DNA of 28,870 bases, from NCBI GenBank assembly GCA_015143735.1, contig VKHC01000017.1, positions 1 to 28,870 of the forward strand, read 5' to 3'. Made by a program: the position numbers and the translations under genes. The notes under the pieces are model-generated. The model saw only the letters and a program-made list of their open reading frames with translations. It searched no databases and was not told where the DNA came from. The stretch is from Synura sp. LO234KE (taxonomy: Eukaryota > Sar > Synurophyceae > Synurales > Mallomonadaceae). Each line of letters begins with the position of its first letter. Within the stretch, counting starts at the first letter, position 1. This document shows positions 20,691 through 28,870 of this stretch, piece after piece.

Positions 20691-21020
20691 TTAAACAGTT
20701 GAAGAAACTATGTGAATATCAACATTTCCTCCAAAGGAGAGGAGGTAGTGGTTCGAATAGCTTGCTAGTGAGCAAATTTCCGTTATTGCTACTAATTTAT
20801 TGATTTCTGGTTGTGGTCCAGATACTATTCCAATTACATCATCCGGGGATTCCTCTGGAGTTCTAACACTGGAGACATCGTGACGATAATCCATGCCGTC
20901 ATGCGTATATCGTATTCGCAATAATCTATATAGGTGGCATGAGCCCTGTGTGACAATGGCCATGTACTGAAGGCGACTCCTCATCAACTCTAACAAAATT
21001 AAAATGGAACTGTACAGCAT
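20691..21020 (-). CDS. Hypothetical 109-aa protein downstream of the globin gene
   Basis: An open frame on the same strand as the globin, starting 65 bp after its stop codon. The composition is protein-like rather than low-complexity, with a hydrophobic N-terminus (SSILILLELM), a middle section LLRIRYTHDGMDYRHDV, an acidic PEESPDD loop and a hydrophobic end. I recognise no family. It may be a small gene, a read-through 3' exon or a chance frame. The spacing to the globin is too short for a conventional terminator plus promoter, which counts against an independent gene. Confidence 0.3.
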   Translation of the reverse strand: MLYSSILILLELMRSRLQYMAIVTQGSCHLYRLLRIRYTHDGMDYRHDVSSVRTPEESPDDVIGIVSGPQPEINKLVAITEICSLASYSNHYLLSFGGNVDIHIVSSTV

Positions 21021-21085
21021 TTTACATTTATTGCGAGTACATGAAAAAGGATCTTAAACAGCAATTTAAGCATTTGCAAAATGAA

Positions 21086-21719
21086 CTAATGATCTCCTTG
21101 AATCATAATCGAAGCAACAACAGCGTACACTTCAACCCATGCCTTCTCAACACTTGGAGTGAATTTCGGACCAAGCCCATCTCGAAGCGTTTTCTGTGAG
21201 GATTACGAGAAATCAACTACTTAATTAAATATTGATTGTATTGTTGGAATAACTTACAATTAGCATCTCGCCCACAAGATCATAATGTGCTTTTCCAATC
21301 CCTTTACCCATCATTATATGCTTCTCACCCAAATCTTTCAAGAATGGTATCAAGCGCTCTGCTGATCTCAGACCGGCAACCGCAGCTCCAACCGTATTTA
21401 CAACCTGCTTACCATGTCTCAGAAATGCCTTGCTTTTGTAAAGGTCTTTCTCGTCCTTGAAACTGAACATTAGCAGAGCATCTGGAGCCGCTTCAAATAT
21501 ATTCTTAAAAAGTATCGCCCCAACCTTCTCCGCTCCAATCCTCTCAACCTCAAGCCAAGACTCCTCTACGGAAGTTGCTGTCTTATCTGAAAAAATCGCT
21601 TCCCTTTTGCCTTTCTTCTTATTTGTAGACAAGTATTGGTCAAGAAAGTAGGCGGCTGCACCCAGTGCACCGGTGACAATCAATATTGACAAGTAATTCG
21701 AAGAGAGTGGAAGTGCCAT
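21086..21719 (-). CDS. Membrane-anchored neuroglobin-like globin
   Basis: Two exons, 21719-21258 and 21193-21086, joined in phase 0 across a 64-nt GTAAGT...CACAG intron, giving 189 aa. Residues 9-30 are a hydrophobic segment (LSILIVTGALGAAAYFL) followed by a Lys-rich KKKGKR patch, as in a signal-anchor protein with the globin domain on the cytosolic side. Residues ~50-186 follow the globin fold. The CD-corner Phe is in LLMFSF (F85), the distal E7 His in FLRHGKQVV (H102), and the proximal F8 His in LGEKHIMMG (H134). The second exon supplies the H helix (FTPSVEKAWVEVYAVVASIM). The pattern is closest to the neuroglobin/bacterial single-domain globin type. A haem protein tethered to a membrane could sense oxygen or handle NO or redox chemistry; the role is inferred. 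Confidence 0.87.
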
Positions 21720-22583
21720 GCAAAGATATTAAACTATGAGATTTGAGAACACATGCAAAATTATATAAGTATGGCTTCATCTCATAGTTGCAGCGATGAA
21801 ATTACTTCACTTCTGTTTGTGTCTGTCCCATGACATATTACAAAAAAACACAGATGTTCTTATATCTTTTGTCGGACAATGTTAGGAGTTCCGCTTCTAT
21901 TCCTACTTAGGGTTAACTACATCCGTATTGCTATATATAGTATTTACGGTAGTAAATTATCTTATTCAAATCACATATGAATAGTGTGCTAAAATACGAT
22001 AATAATATCTTATAGATTCAGCGAACAACTTATTTCAAACAAAACATCTTATTGGATTTTCAATGAATTGATCGCGTCATTTTTATCATATTATTTTTAA
22101 CAAGTGGAGATTCATATATTTTTGATTGCGCTGTTCATTCAGCAAAAAACTTATATCGTCTAATATATTTTCCGCGAGGTTTTCGTCATATTCCTTTAGG
22201 TGAGTATAAATATAGATATTCTATGCTCTTAATCGATACCTGAATCACCATCTGATTACGGGTAATCATTATTCCGGGCCTTCCCGACTTACACAATGCT
22301 ATCAGCTAATATTGAGCATAATGGATAGGTACATGAGTTCCTGTGATTGATATTGGATTTTATTTATTTCCTAATTGTGAAAATTATTGCTTAAAAATTG
22401 ATTGTTAACTTATATGCCGTAAACGCATTATGTGTCGCTCTCATTTTCGCAAAGTTCCAGTACTTAACCACTTCCCAACTCCATAGAACACGCTGAGATG
22501 GTGGAGGCCACGCGCGCAAGACCACTAGATTATACCTCCCCAACGTCGTGTTGCTGAAAGTAGTCCTACTCCAGGAAAAATCC
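21720..22583. other. AT-rich gene-free region
   Basis: The right flank of the globin gene, including its likely promoter. 21750-22450 is visibly very AT-rich, with no open frame worth calling and no recognised RNA gene. Confidence 0.5.
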
Positions 22584-22805
22584 TTAGTGTGTGTATGGTG
22601 CAGTTATTGCCCTGGAAGGCATTGAGGATGAAGATCGACTCCCTGCTGGGTCCATCCTCCGGCCGTTGTCATCCACGCACTCAGCTGGAGAATTTCCCGA
22701 ATAATTAATGGAGTTTCTACTTTTCATATTGTGTCTACTCTTCTTATCAACACCAAAATCCTCTTCAAGCACCAATTCTTTTAAGTTTAGTATTTGCCGA
22801 ATAAC
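22584..22805 (-). CDS. Possible 3'-terminal exon of an unknown gene
   Basis: A 74-codon frame (with stop) that starts right after TTTCTGAG|GTT. TACTAAT, a canonical branch-point sequence, lies 16 bases upstream of the AG (plus-strand 22823-22829), and a pyrimidine tract fills the gap. The peptide begins VIRQILNLKELVLEEDFG and then becomes Ser/Arg/Asn-rich. No upstream exon could be joined: the nearest coding-like stretch (NLEEDLVQREDFFLQE, near 22840-22890) would leave an intron far too short. It could be a gene remnant in repeat debris. Confidence 0.28.
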   Translation of the reverse strand, partial: VIRQILNLKELVLEEDFGVDKKSRHNMKSRNSINYSGNSPAECVDDNGRRMDPAGSRSSSSMPSRAITAPYTH

Positions 22806-23777
22806 CTCAGAAAGGAAGAGCTATTAGTATGATGATTACTCTTGAAGAAAAAAATCTTCGCGCTGTACCAAATCTTCCTCCAAGTTATCTACAATGACTT
22901 CGACTCAACAAATTCCTTCTAATTCTTGAACAGCAACGAGGGCAGAGGAAGAAAAAACTAACACTCGACTTAGTTCTAAGCTAACGGTGGCGGTATTCTG
23001 GCAACGTTAGTATCATGCACACATCGCGACCGGAAAAAAATTCTTGCAGGAGCCATTAATCTTGTAGGTGAGATTTTTGCTTGTAGCGCGCAGGTAGCTG
23101 CAAATAAAAACAATTCAAGAAACAAGTCACCACAACATAGCAATATCTAAAACCATAGTAGTACTAACGAGCAATTGCTGTATTTTACAGGCATGGCTGA
23201 ACGTGATAATCAAATCACCGCATTATTAAGCAGCTAGACAACAAACAAAAAATAAGAAAGAAGCTTGTTGTTGCTTATCAAACATTTTGAGCTCCTTCTC
23301 CCTGTTACGGAGTGCAAAATAATCAAAATGAGGGCGGATGATGTAGCAGGTAGCTAAGATAGTTTAGTCAACATGTCCCCATCCTCACCGACCACGGTGC
23401 CTCTTCCAAAAATTGCTTTCTGCATTTTTTCCTCCGCAAGCACCAGTAGAAGCCGTAGGAGGAGGAAGGTGCCCCCCCTCTTTGGTGAATGTGGAAAATA
23501 TGTCCTTGAAATGATATTTTCTATTCTCTCTTTCTTTTACGCGGCTGCCGTGTGGTGTTCATTATAATACTAACTATTGAATTTCGGGAGCTTTTCTCGT
23601 GGTGTAACTAGGAGTGCGCTGAAATAAAAAGGCGCAGTAAAACTTGCGTGTTAATTAATTGCAAACAAAAGTATGGAATGCGCACTACATTTAAGATTTC
23701 AAACTCCTGCTTAAACGTTTTCTCACTATTATCCACTGAATGATGTACAAAATCTACTTTCTTAACTTCGCGTCACC
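22806..23777. other. Gene-poor region with repeat debris
   Basis: A short piece near 23130-23190 (CATAGCA...GAGCAATTGCTGTA) resembles part of the 239-bp repeat found at 28533. A plus-strand open stretch at 23373-23567 has no family resemblance that I can support. The right end holds the 3' flank of the F-box gene. Confidence 0.3.
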
Positions 23778-25490
23778 TCACCCCTCTCCACCATCCTGAG
23801 CGCCCACTGTTCCTCCTCTGGGTAGGGGCACTTCCTTGATCCGAAGGTATCCCTTTCGAACAGAGCGCTTATCTCCCCGCTGTCTTTCTCTAGACTCTGC
23901 AGGAGGGGGGCCTGGACCGAGAAGGCCCTGTAATATGGTGCCCATCAAGTGCTCTCCGAAACCCGTAACGCGTCGGGCCACCGTGTCGCTTCGCCGCTCC
24001 TGCCCCTGCTCCTGTACCTCCTCCTCGTCTTCTTCATACTCAACTCCTTCGTCTACGCTCCCTGTCTCTCCTCCGCCTCCGCCTCCGCTTTCTATTCCTC
24101 GCAGAGAGGTGTGTTGAAACGATCCAATAGGCGCACTTGGTTCTTCATTCGCACGGATAAGAGGGAAGGTGAGGGGCGGGGGATGGGTCCGCTTCCGTTG
24201 TGACGAGAAGCCGAATAAGTTTAAATGATAGAGTTCCGAGCTTGTTCGCCGCTCAGAAACCAATCCGGCGAAGAACAAGATGCCGGTGCTGCAAGGAATT
24301 GCGCAATGCCCTGTGCGTATCACATTGCTATGGGCTGCATGGACAGTTATTTTCTTCCAAATCATAGTTTTGGTGTCGAACATATTCACGTCATCATAAA
24401 AGGCCTTTGCATGAATATCTCTCCCGCCGAATATGAGCATATGTCGGCCTATCGGAACGGCGCAATGGCCTATCCTGGGTAAGGGCAGATTTGGATCCGT
24501 TGTAGCTAGCTGTTCCCACGAAGGTGGAATACTGTTTACATCCGTAGTAAGAATATCATCCAATTTGATTCTCCACAAGTCGTTATAGGTGTTCCGTATA
24601 TTGTTACCTCCAAATACATACATATACTCTCCGATTACAGCGGCTGAGTGACCCCCTCGAGGTACAGGGCGGGCTCCAAGGACATCGATGATTCTCCAAC
24701 AAACTGTTCGTTGCATTCTAGGTCTGCTCACGACACCAGTCACGTCCGTACACCATAAGTCATTGTACACGTTTTCTGGCGAGGATCCACCGAAAACACA
24801 TATGTGATTCTTGTACGATACCATGCTTTGTCCCCACCTCTCTTGAGGGCACATGGAGCCTGATTCAGGGATGATTAGCATCCACGACAATTTTAAGGTA
24901 TCTAGACTCCATAATTCGTTCGAGAAAGGAGCTTCTAGATTTCTTCCTAGGCCTCCAAATATGAATAGAATATCATTGACACAACAGAGAGAGCAAGCTG
25001 ATCTAGGGGCTGGAAAACTAATCGTTGATCTTGTCCCAATGCGGTTATCTGGTTTACACAGCAATTCAGTAAGAATTACTTCTCGGGTTGACTCGTAAGC
25101 ATTTACACGCCATAAATCATTGAAAGAAACTGTAGGAGAGGAATCTCCCCCGAATATATAGCAATTACCAGCGGAATCTAAAACAGAGCGATGAAGATAT
25201 CTGGGCTCGCACTTGCTGCAAACCCCAACCAGGTGCCATCTAAAGTCTCGCATAAGCCACGATTTTAATTTGTCTCGGCAATCCTTCAGATCCGTATTTT
25301 CGAGCGGCTTATAATCTGCAAGCTCCTCCGTAAGCAACCGCTTCCATAATTGTGCAGAATCTTGCACCAAAGAAAATGAGTATTTTGACACGCAGGATAT
25401 TTTCGCGCAGGATTTCCTACATAAAAATTCGAGAACCCAATATGCTAGCTCCACTGGTAAATTATCAATATAGGGTGATTTGCTCGTCAT
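23778..25490 (-). CDS. F-box/kelch-repeat protein
   Basis: A single-exon 570-aa protein. Residues 8-55 form an F-box (DNLPVELAYWVLEFL ... LWKRLL), the SKP1-binding module of SCF ubiquitin ligases. Residues ~95-425 are a kelch propeller. Paired glycines of successive blades are seen at 114-115, 179-180, 234-235, 294-295 and 355-356, with recurring YNDLW/FNDLW and RGGHSA/RIGHCA signatures. A sixth blade (LFFAGL) has Ala in place of the first Gly. The C-terminal ~110 residues are disordered, with a Gly run, an acidic EYEEDEEE stretch and Arg/Pro segments. By family it would present substrates for ubiquitination through the propeller; the substrate is unknown. It is divergently paired with the DUF1275 gene, 166 bp away. 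Confidence 0.92.
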   Translation of the reverse strand: MTSKSPYIDNLPVELAYWVLEFLCRKSCAKISCVSKYSFSLVQDSAQLWKRLLTEELADYKPLENTDLKDCRDKLKSWLMRDFRWHLVGVCSKCEPRYLHRSVLDSAGNCYIFGGDSSPTVSFNDLWRVNAYESTREVILTELLCKPDNRIGTRSTISFPAPRSACSLCCVNDILFIFGGLGRNLEAPFSNELWSLDTLKLSWMLIIPESGSMCPQERWGQSMVSYKNHICVFGGSSPENVYNDLWCTDVTGVVSRPRMQRTVCWRIIDVLGARPVPRGGHSAAVIGEYMYVFGGNNIRNTYNDLWRIKLDDILTTDVNSIPPSWEQLATTDPNLPLPRIGHCAVPIGRHMLIFGGRDIHAKAFYDDVNMFDTKTMIWKKITVHAAHSNVIRTGHCAIPCSTGILFFAGLVSERRTSSELYHLNLFGFSSQRKRTHPPPLTFPLIRANEEPSAPIGSFQHTSLRGIESGGGGGGETGSVDEGVEYEEDEEEVQEQGQERRSDTVARRVTGFGEHLMGTILQGLLGPGPPPAESRERQRGDKRSVRKGYLRIKEVPLPRGGTVGAQDGGEG

Positions 25491-25656
25491 AATTTCACTT
25501 TTTTACACATGTACTCATGTTTCATGGCAGAGCGTCAAAGCGCAATTCTATAAAATTTTATGCATTTATCATTTACGTATGTGCTTTACTGTTTACTTTT
25601 CTAAAAATAGTAAAGCAAGCCTAACTCATCTGTACTAATTCCTAGCAAAGCAATAA
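25491..25656. promoter_or_regulatory. 166-bp divergent intergenic region (bidirectional promoter)
   Basis: It separates the start codons of the F-box/kelch gene (-) and the DUF1275 gene (+). It is AT-rich and contains the inverted repeat ACATG-TACT-CATGT near the F-box side. A shared promoter is inferred from spacing. Confidence 0.55.
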
Positions 25657-27315
25657 ATGAAAGTGCAGAGAACTTCGAATCAAGAGTGCTTTTACCATCT
25701 TTCTGTAAGAACTATGGGTAGAATATTCTGCTTTGCCGGAGGTTACGGTGATGCTGTCGGATACGAGTTGCTTAAATCGATCTTCTGCGCATCTATCACC
25801 GGAAATGTAATAAAGGCGGTAGCAATTACTGCTGAGAAAAAATATGTAACTTGTATTGTTGTGGTTTCAATATTTTATGGAGTAGGAAGCTTGTTGTCAA
25901 AAATTTTGGCGACGTACATGAAATCACTCGGAGGTCATTTCACCAATTCTATTATCGGAATCCTGCTGATGTTACATGAGATTATCTATTTGGTCATGAC
26001 AATTATAGTAGGCACAATTTTATGGCCAAATATTAAACATACCGATGACATGAACGATGTTAATGTTATCATAACTGGTGTAATCCTCTCACTGGGTATG
26101 GGAGCACAGGTAACCCTAGCTAGTTTGTTAAAGCGACCAAAAGAAACTTCGCCCTATTATTAGGCTGGTCTGGCCGGCAACATTTTTACCCAATTTCCAA
26201 ATACTACTGGAATGACCGCATCAGTTGCAACGGTAAGTTGTCTGACCCTCGCTACATTATGCTCCAAAAATACCGCTCACTGGTTTTACGGCTCTTAGTC
26301 GTTTGCAGCTGGGGCAAATTTAGCGATGGTATATTTCGCACGTCTTGGGATGTTCTCGCATTACTTGTCGGCTGAAGAAATATCTCAAATCATGAGATCC
26401 GATGAACCGTTTATGGTATCCAAGACTGCTTTGCTATTAAGCAAGACAGATCAAGCGATTGATGACTTCAACAAACAACTTTGGCCTTTAATTTTCTTCA
26501 CTTCCGGCGCCGCACTCGGTTGCTTTATGGCGGCAAACTTCCAATTTAAAAGTCTTATTCTTATTATTGGAATTCTTATATTTGCCATTGTTGAAGTTCT
26601 ATTGTTCTGGACATTTGAAGAGGCGCCCAAGGCTCGTGGACGTAAAGGATCGTCATCTTCTGGATCGAATAGCGATCATGTCGTGGTGCATGAAACTCAT
26701 AATGAACTTGTGCCACAAGATGAGCCTTTATCTGGAAAGGAGTCTGCAGAGAACGAGGAAGCAAATGATATCTTTTCGACTGGAGAACAGGGTTTTACAG
26801 TGGAGATGGAGAGGAAGGCTGAGGAGGAGGGGAAGGAGAGAAGTGGAGAAATCACCCACATGGCACTATTAGTACGCAGTGTAAGTTCAAATTTGTTCAA
26901 GTTAGGTGCAGGGAGGAGAGGCGGGGGCGGTTCACCTCGAGAGGATTCCGTATCGGCGGGCAGTGCGGCTTTGTCAGACGGAGGAGGGTGGAACCCTACG
27001 TTGCCATCTACTCCCACACGGCGCGGACGACGTGGGTCATCTCCCGCTAACCTCACCGGGTTCGTCTACAGCACTCCCCCAGGATCATCCCTGTCCGTAC
27101 GATCGCCGCAGTCCGTGTCAGAGGAAGGAGGAGAAGTTGAAGATGTGGCGGAGCAGTTGAATGTCGAGCGCGTTCGGTCTTCGTCAACAATTGCAGTGGA
27201 GAGCAACCCACTTACGCTCCGTCGTGTGCGAGAGCTCCAAGCTGTACTACGACGCCGTGCAGCGCTGGTAGAGGGCACCGATAGCCCACGGGATTACGCG
27301 GACTATGAAATATAG
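25657..27315 (+). CDS. DUF1275 (YoaK-family) multi-pass membrane protein with long disordered tail
   Basis: Three exons: 25657-26109, 26164-26232 and 26299-27315, giving 512 aa. Introns of 54 and 66 nt have GTAACC...TTAG and GTAAGT...TTAG ends, both phase 0. An in-frame TAA directly precedes the ATG; M20 is an alternative start. The N-terminal ~280 residues match the YoaK pattern: FAGGYGDAVGY (26-36), SITGN (46-50), and, in the repeat half, LSLGMGAQ (144-151) and FPNTTGMTASVAT. Both halves have the TGN/TTGMT-type motif. Hydrophobic segments lie near 64-84, 98-122, 137-150, 237-253 and 258-278, with another around 175-190. The bacterial family is uncharacterised but predicted to be a transporter. 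The last ~230 residues are hydrophilic, rich in Ser, Glu, Arg and Gly, an extension not typical of bacterial members. AATAAA at 27439-27444 may be the poly-A signal. Confidence 0.83.
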
Positions 27316-27438
27316 ACGGTGGGGTAGGGAGTCCCTAGGACGGGTACCGAGTTGTTTTTCCAACACCTCAAATAATTGCTTGTCAACAACCTCACGTATA
27401 AAAAAAAGTAACTATAATGTTTCGTTTTTGTATCTACG

Positions 27439-27444
27439 AATAAA
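27439..27444 (+). terminator. Candidate poly-A signal of the DUF1275 gene
   Basis: AATAAA lies 124 bp past the stop codon, with a second AATAAA about 20 bp further on. Placement fits 3' end formation; no transcript supports it. Confidence 0.4.
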
Positions 27445-27565
27445 GTCTTGAAAAGCTCAAATAAAACACTGTGTCTATTAAATTCGCTTGCTAGAGTAGG
27501 GGCAGACAGCTTCTTAAGAGCACTTTTTCCGGCCCCCTCGCCGCCAAGAGGAATAACTATTTTTC

Positions 27566-27780
27566 AGTCATCAATTACGAAGGAGTGAATGGTGGGAGAC
27601 GACTGAGGAAGAATGATGGAACCTATCAATGTCAGACAGCTGGCACGATCTAAAAACCCTCACCACCGCCAGAGTACTACCATTATAAAAAGGCAAGAAG
27701 TACCAATAAGTATGTAGTCATGCTGTCCCTTATCATCTTTATGCCATAGCAATAAAATAGCCTGCTTGCTATCAAAGTGG
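27566..27780. repeat. 239-bp-family repeat, diverged copy
   Basis: It aligns along its length with the copy at 28533. Shared blocks include AATTACGAAGGAGTGAA, GGTGGGAGACGA / GGTGGGGGACGA, GTCAGACAGC-GGCA-GATCTAAA, ATCATG-type spacer and AATAGCCTGCTTG / TATAGCCTGCTTG at the end. It has roughly three-quarters identity and small deletions, and is clearly older than the copies at the right edge. Confidence 0.75.
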
Positions 27781-27982
27781 AGCTAGTATCTAAAAGTAGT
27801 AGCAGGAGATGGAAATTTTTAGGGGTAGCTTTCATTATCGCTAGCTCACACAGCGAACGGTTGTTAGTAGTTAGGTTGTTTTAAATCATGCTTTGTGTGG
27901 TGACTGTACCAACAAAACTTATCGAAGTGGGTAACTACTCCACGGCTTTTGAGTAGTTTTCCCTCCCCTTGTTTCAAGTTAT
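27781..27982. other. Short spacer
   Basis: Sequence between the diverged repeat and the orphan ORF. Nothing recognised. Confidence 0.4.
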
Positions 27983-28285
27983 CTAAACCTTCAAAAGCGC
28001 AGGCGACACTGCTCCCACTGCTTTTAGCAATACCGGTTTCTTCAACCTATTCAAGATGATAGGAGAATGAAATCCAAGGGTATTCCTTAAGCTAAAGGCA
28101 ATCCAGGCATCCAGCCAACTCAATCCTGGCAGAGATAAAATTTTTAAGTTTCCTGGACAATCATCTCCGAATCTGAATTTCGGCCTAGTTTTTATTGCTC
28201 TCAGCAAATTAGGCTTGGAGTGCAAGATTATTTTACTCTTTGCCAAATCTCTCTGTCGCCAACCGATCGACACTTGATTCGCCAT
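27983..28285 (-). CDS. Hypothetical 100-aa basic protein
   Basis: An open frame whose ATG sits in a favourable context (AAGATGGCG). The protein is basic and mixed-composition, with no long low-complexity run. It starts MANQVSIGWRQRDLAKSK and continues through a basic AIKTRPKFRFGDD stretch. A hydrophobic central part (SLPGLSWLDAWIAFSL) and a second at the end (PVLLKAVGAVSPALL) follow. No family is recognised. It sits between a diverged and a fresh copy of the 239-bp repeat, so it could be carried by repeat-rich DNA. The ORF could also be a first exon, ending near TTGAAG|GTTTAG. Confidence 0.33.
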   Translation of the reverse strand: MANQVSIGWRQRDLAKSKIILHSKPNLLRAIKTRPKFRFGDDCPGNLKILSLPGLSWLDAWIAFSLRNTLGFHSPIILNRLKKPVLLKAVGAVSPALLKV

Positions 28286-28532
28286 CTTCTACCTCGTTAG
28301 ATTATCGTTGTATTCCAGATGCAAATTCTTTCATCTTTCGATATCTACAGATAAACAAGAGAGCTCAACTGGCAATTCTAATCTTTCCTTTGATCAAGTA
28401 TACCAGACGATTTTAGAGAAATACAAAGAGCTCGAAATACTAATATTACTTTGTACTTCTTAGCTTGTCGGTGTGTGCGTATTGCTCTCTGAGTGCACAC
28501 TTATATATATTTTTTCTTCGCCGATAATTATT
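28286..28532. other. Short gene-free spacer
   Basis: AT-rich sequence between the orphan ORF and the tandem repeat. Nothing recognised. Confidence 0.4.
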
Positions 28533-28870
28533 GTTCGTTTATTAATTACTATGGAGGAGTGAACGGTGGGGGACGATTGAGAAAGAATGATTGAATCTCT
28601 CAACGTCAGACAGCCGGCAGGATCTAAACACCCTAACCCCACTGCTAGGCTACTATTAGTGAAAGAAAGCAAATACTAATAAGAAAGATTAGTAATCATG
28701 CCATCCGTTATCGTCATATGCATAGCATCTGTGTACCAAAATAGTAAAAGAGCAATTGCTATAGCCTGCTTGTTCGTTTATTAATTACTACGAAGGAGTG
28801 AACGGTGGGGGACGATTGAGAAAGAATGATTGAATCTCTCAACGTCAGACAGCCGGCAGGATCTAAACAC
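28533..28870. repeat. Tandem 239-bp repeat, one full and one truncated copy
   Basis: The unit beginning GTTCGTTTATTAATTACTA starts at 28533 and again at 28772, period 239 bp. The second copy runs to the window end and matches the first over 99 bp with two differences that I see (TG/CG and G/A near the start). The array probably continues past the window. Confidence 0.9.

Noticed and set aside
20745-20775. GGTTCGAAT, a tRNA T-loop-like sequence
   Set aside because: No matching acceptor stem, anticodon arm or A box is visible, and the expected trailing CC is missing.
20385-23567. Possible homology between open stretches at about 20440-20590 and 23373-23567 (ESGKAILNTISFI versus ECGKYVLEMIFSI)
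   Set aside because: Only one short block aligns and the DNA match around it is weak; this is not enough to call a repeat family.
1-28870. CRISPR arrays, bacterial operons, rRNA or tRNA genes
   Set aside because: No regularly spaced short repeats, no Shine-Dalgarno-led gene strings and no recognisable RNA gene. The spliced genes show eukaryotic nuclear DNA.

Overview
The window is nuclear DNA from a eukaryote, most likely a flagellated protist. Genes are split by mostly short introns (54 to 268 nt in my models) with standard GT-AG and one GC-AG boundary. The genes include a ciliary central-apparatus protein (CFAP221), an F-box/kelch protein, a hybrid two-component sensor protein and a neuroglobin-like globin. 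Hybrid histidine kinases, eukaryotic DUF1275 proteins and a LINE with an oomycete-like reverse transcriptase make me lean towards a stramenopile or related 'chromist', but the sequence does not prove this.

Layout. 365-1480 (-): secreted 2-oxoglutarate/Fe(II) dioxygenase-like protein, with two palindromes just upstream. About 1868-4700 (-): decayed LINE with recognisable endonuclease and reverse transcriptase pieces. 5189-5755: decayed Ser/Thr-rich coding repeat with a 63-bp tandem duplication. 6475-10338 (-): five-exon hybrid histidine-kinase-like gene whose ATP-binding motifs appear lost while the receiver domain looks intact. 10339-13882: gene-poor, with coding-like fragments, one of them homologous to the 5.4-kb repeat. 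13883-15442 (-) and 15485-20041 (+): head-to-head pair with only 42 bp between start codons, a CinA-C/nucleotidyltransferase fusion and a six-exon CFAP221. 21086-21719 (-): two-exon membrane-anchored globin. 21720-23777: AT-rich intergenic DNA and repeat debris. 23778-25490 (-) and 25657-27315 (+): second head-to-head pair, F-box/kelch and a three-exon DUF1275 (YoaK-family) membrane protein. 27566-28870: copies of a 239-bp repeat, becoming tandem at the right edge, around an orphan ORF.

No operon-like pathway links these genes. Functional links are limited to two shared divergent promoters. The most unusual items are the degenerate sensor kinase with an intact receiver, the N-terminally anchored globin, the CinA-C/nucleotidyltransferase fusion, and a pair of diverged copies of an unrecognised ORF. 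Splice junctions were inferred by eye from frame, splice motifs and domain continuity; no transcript data were available.
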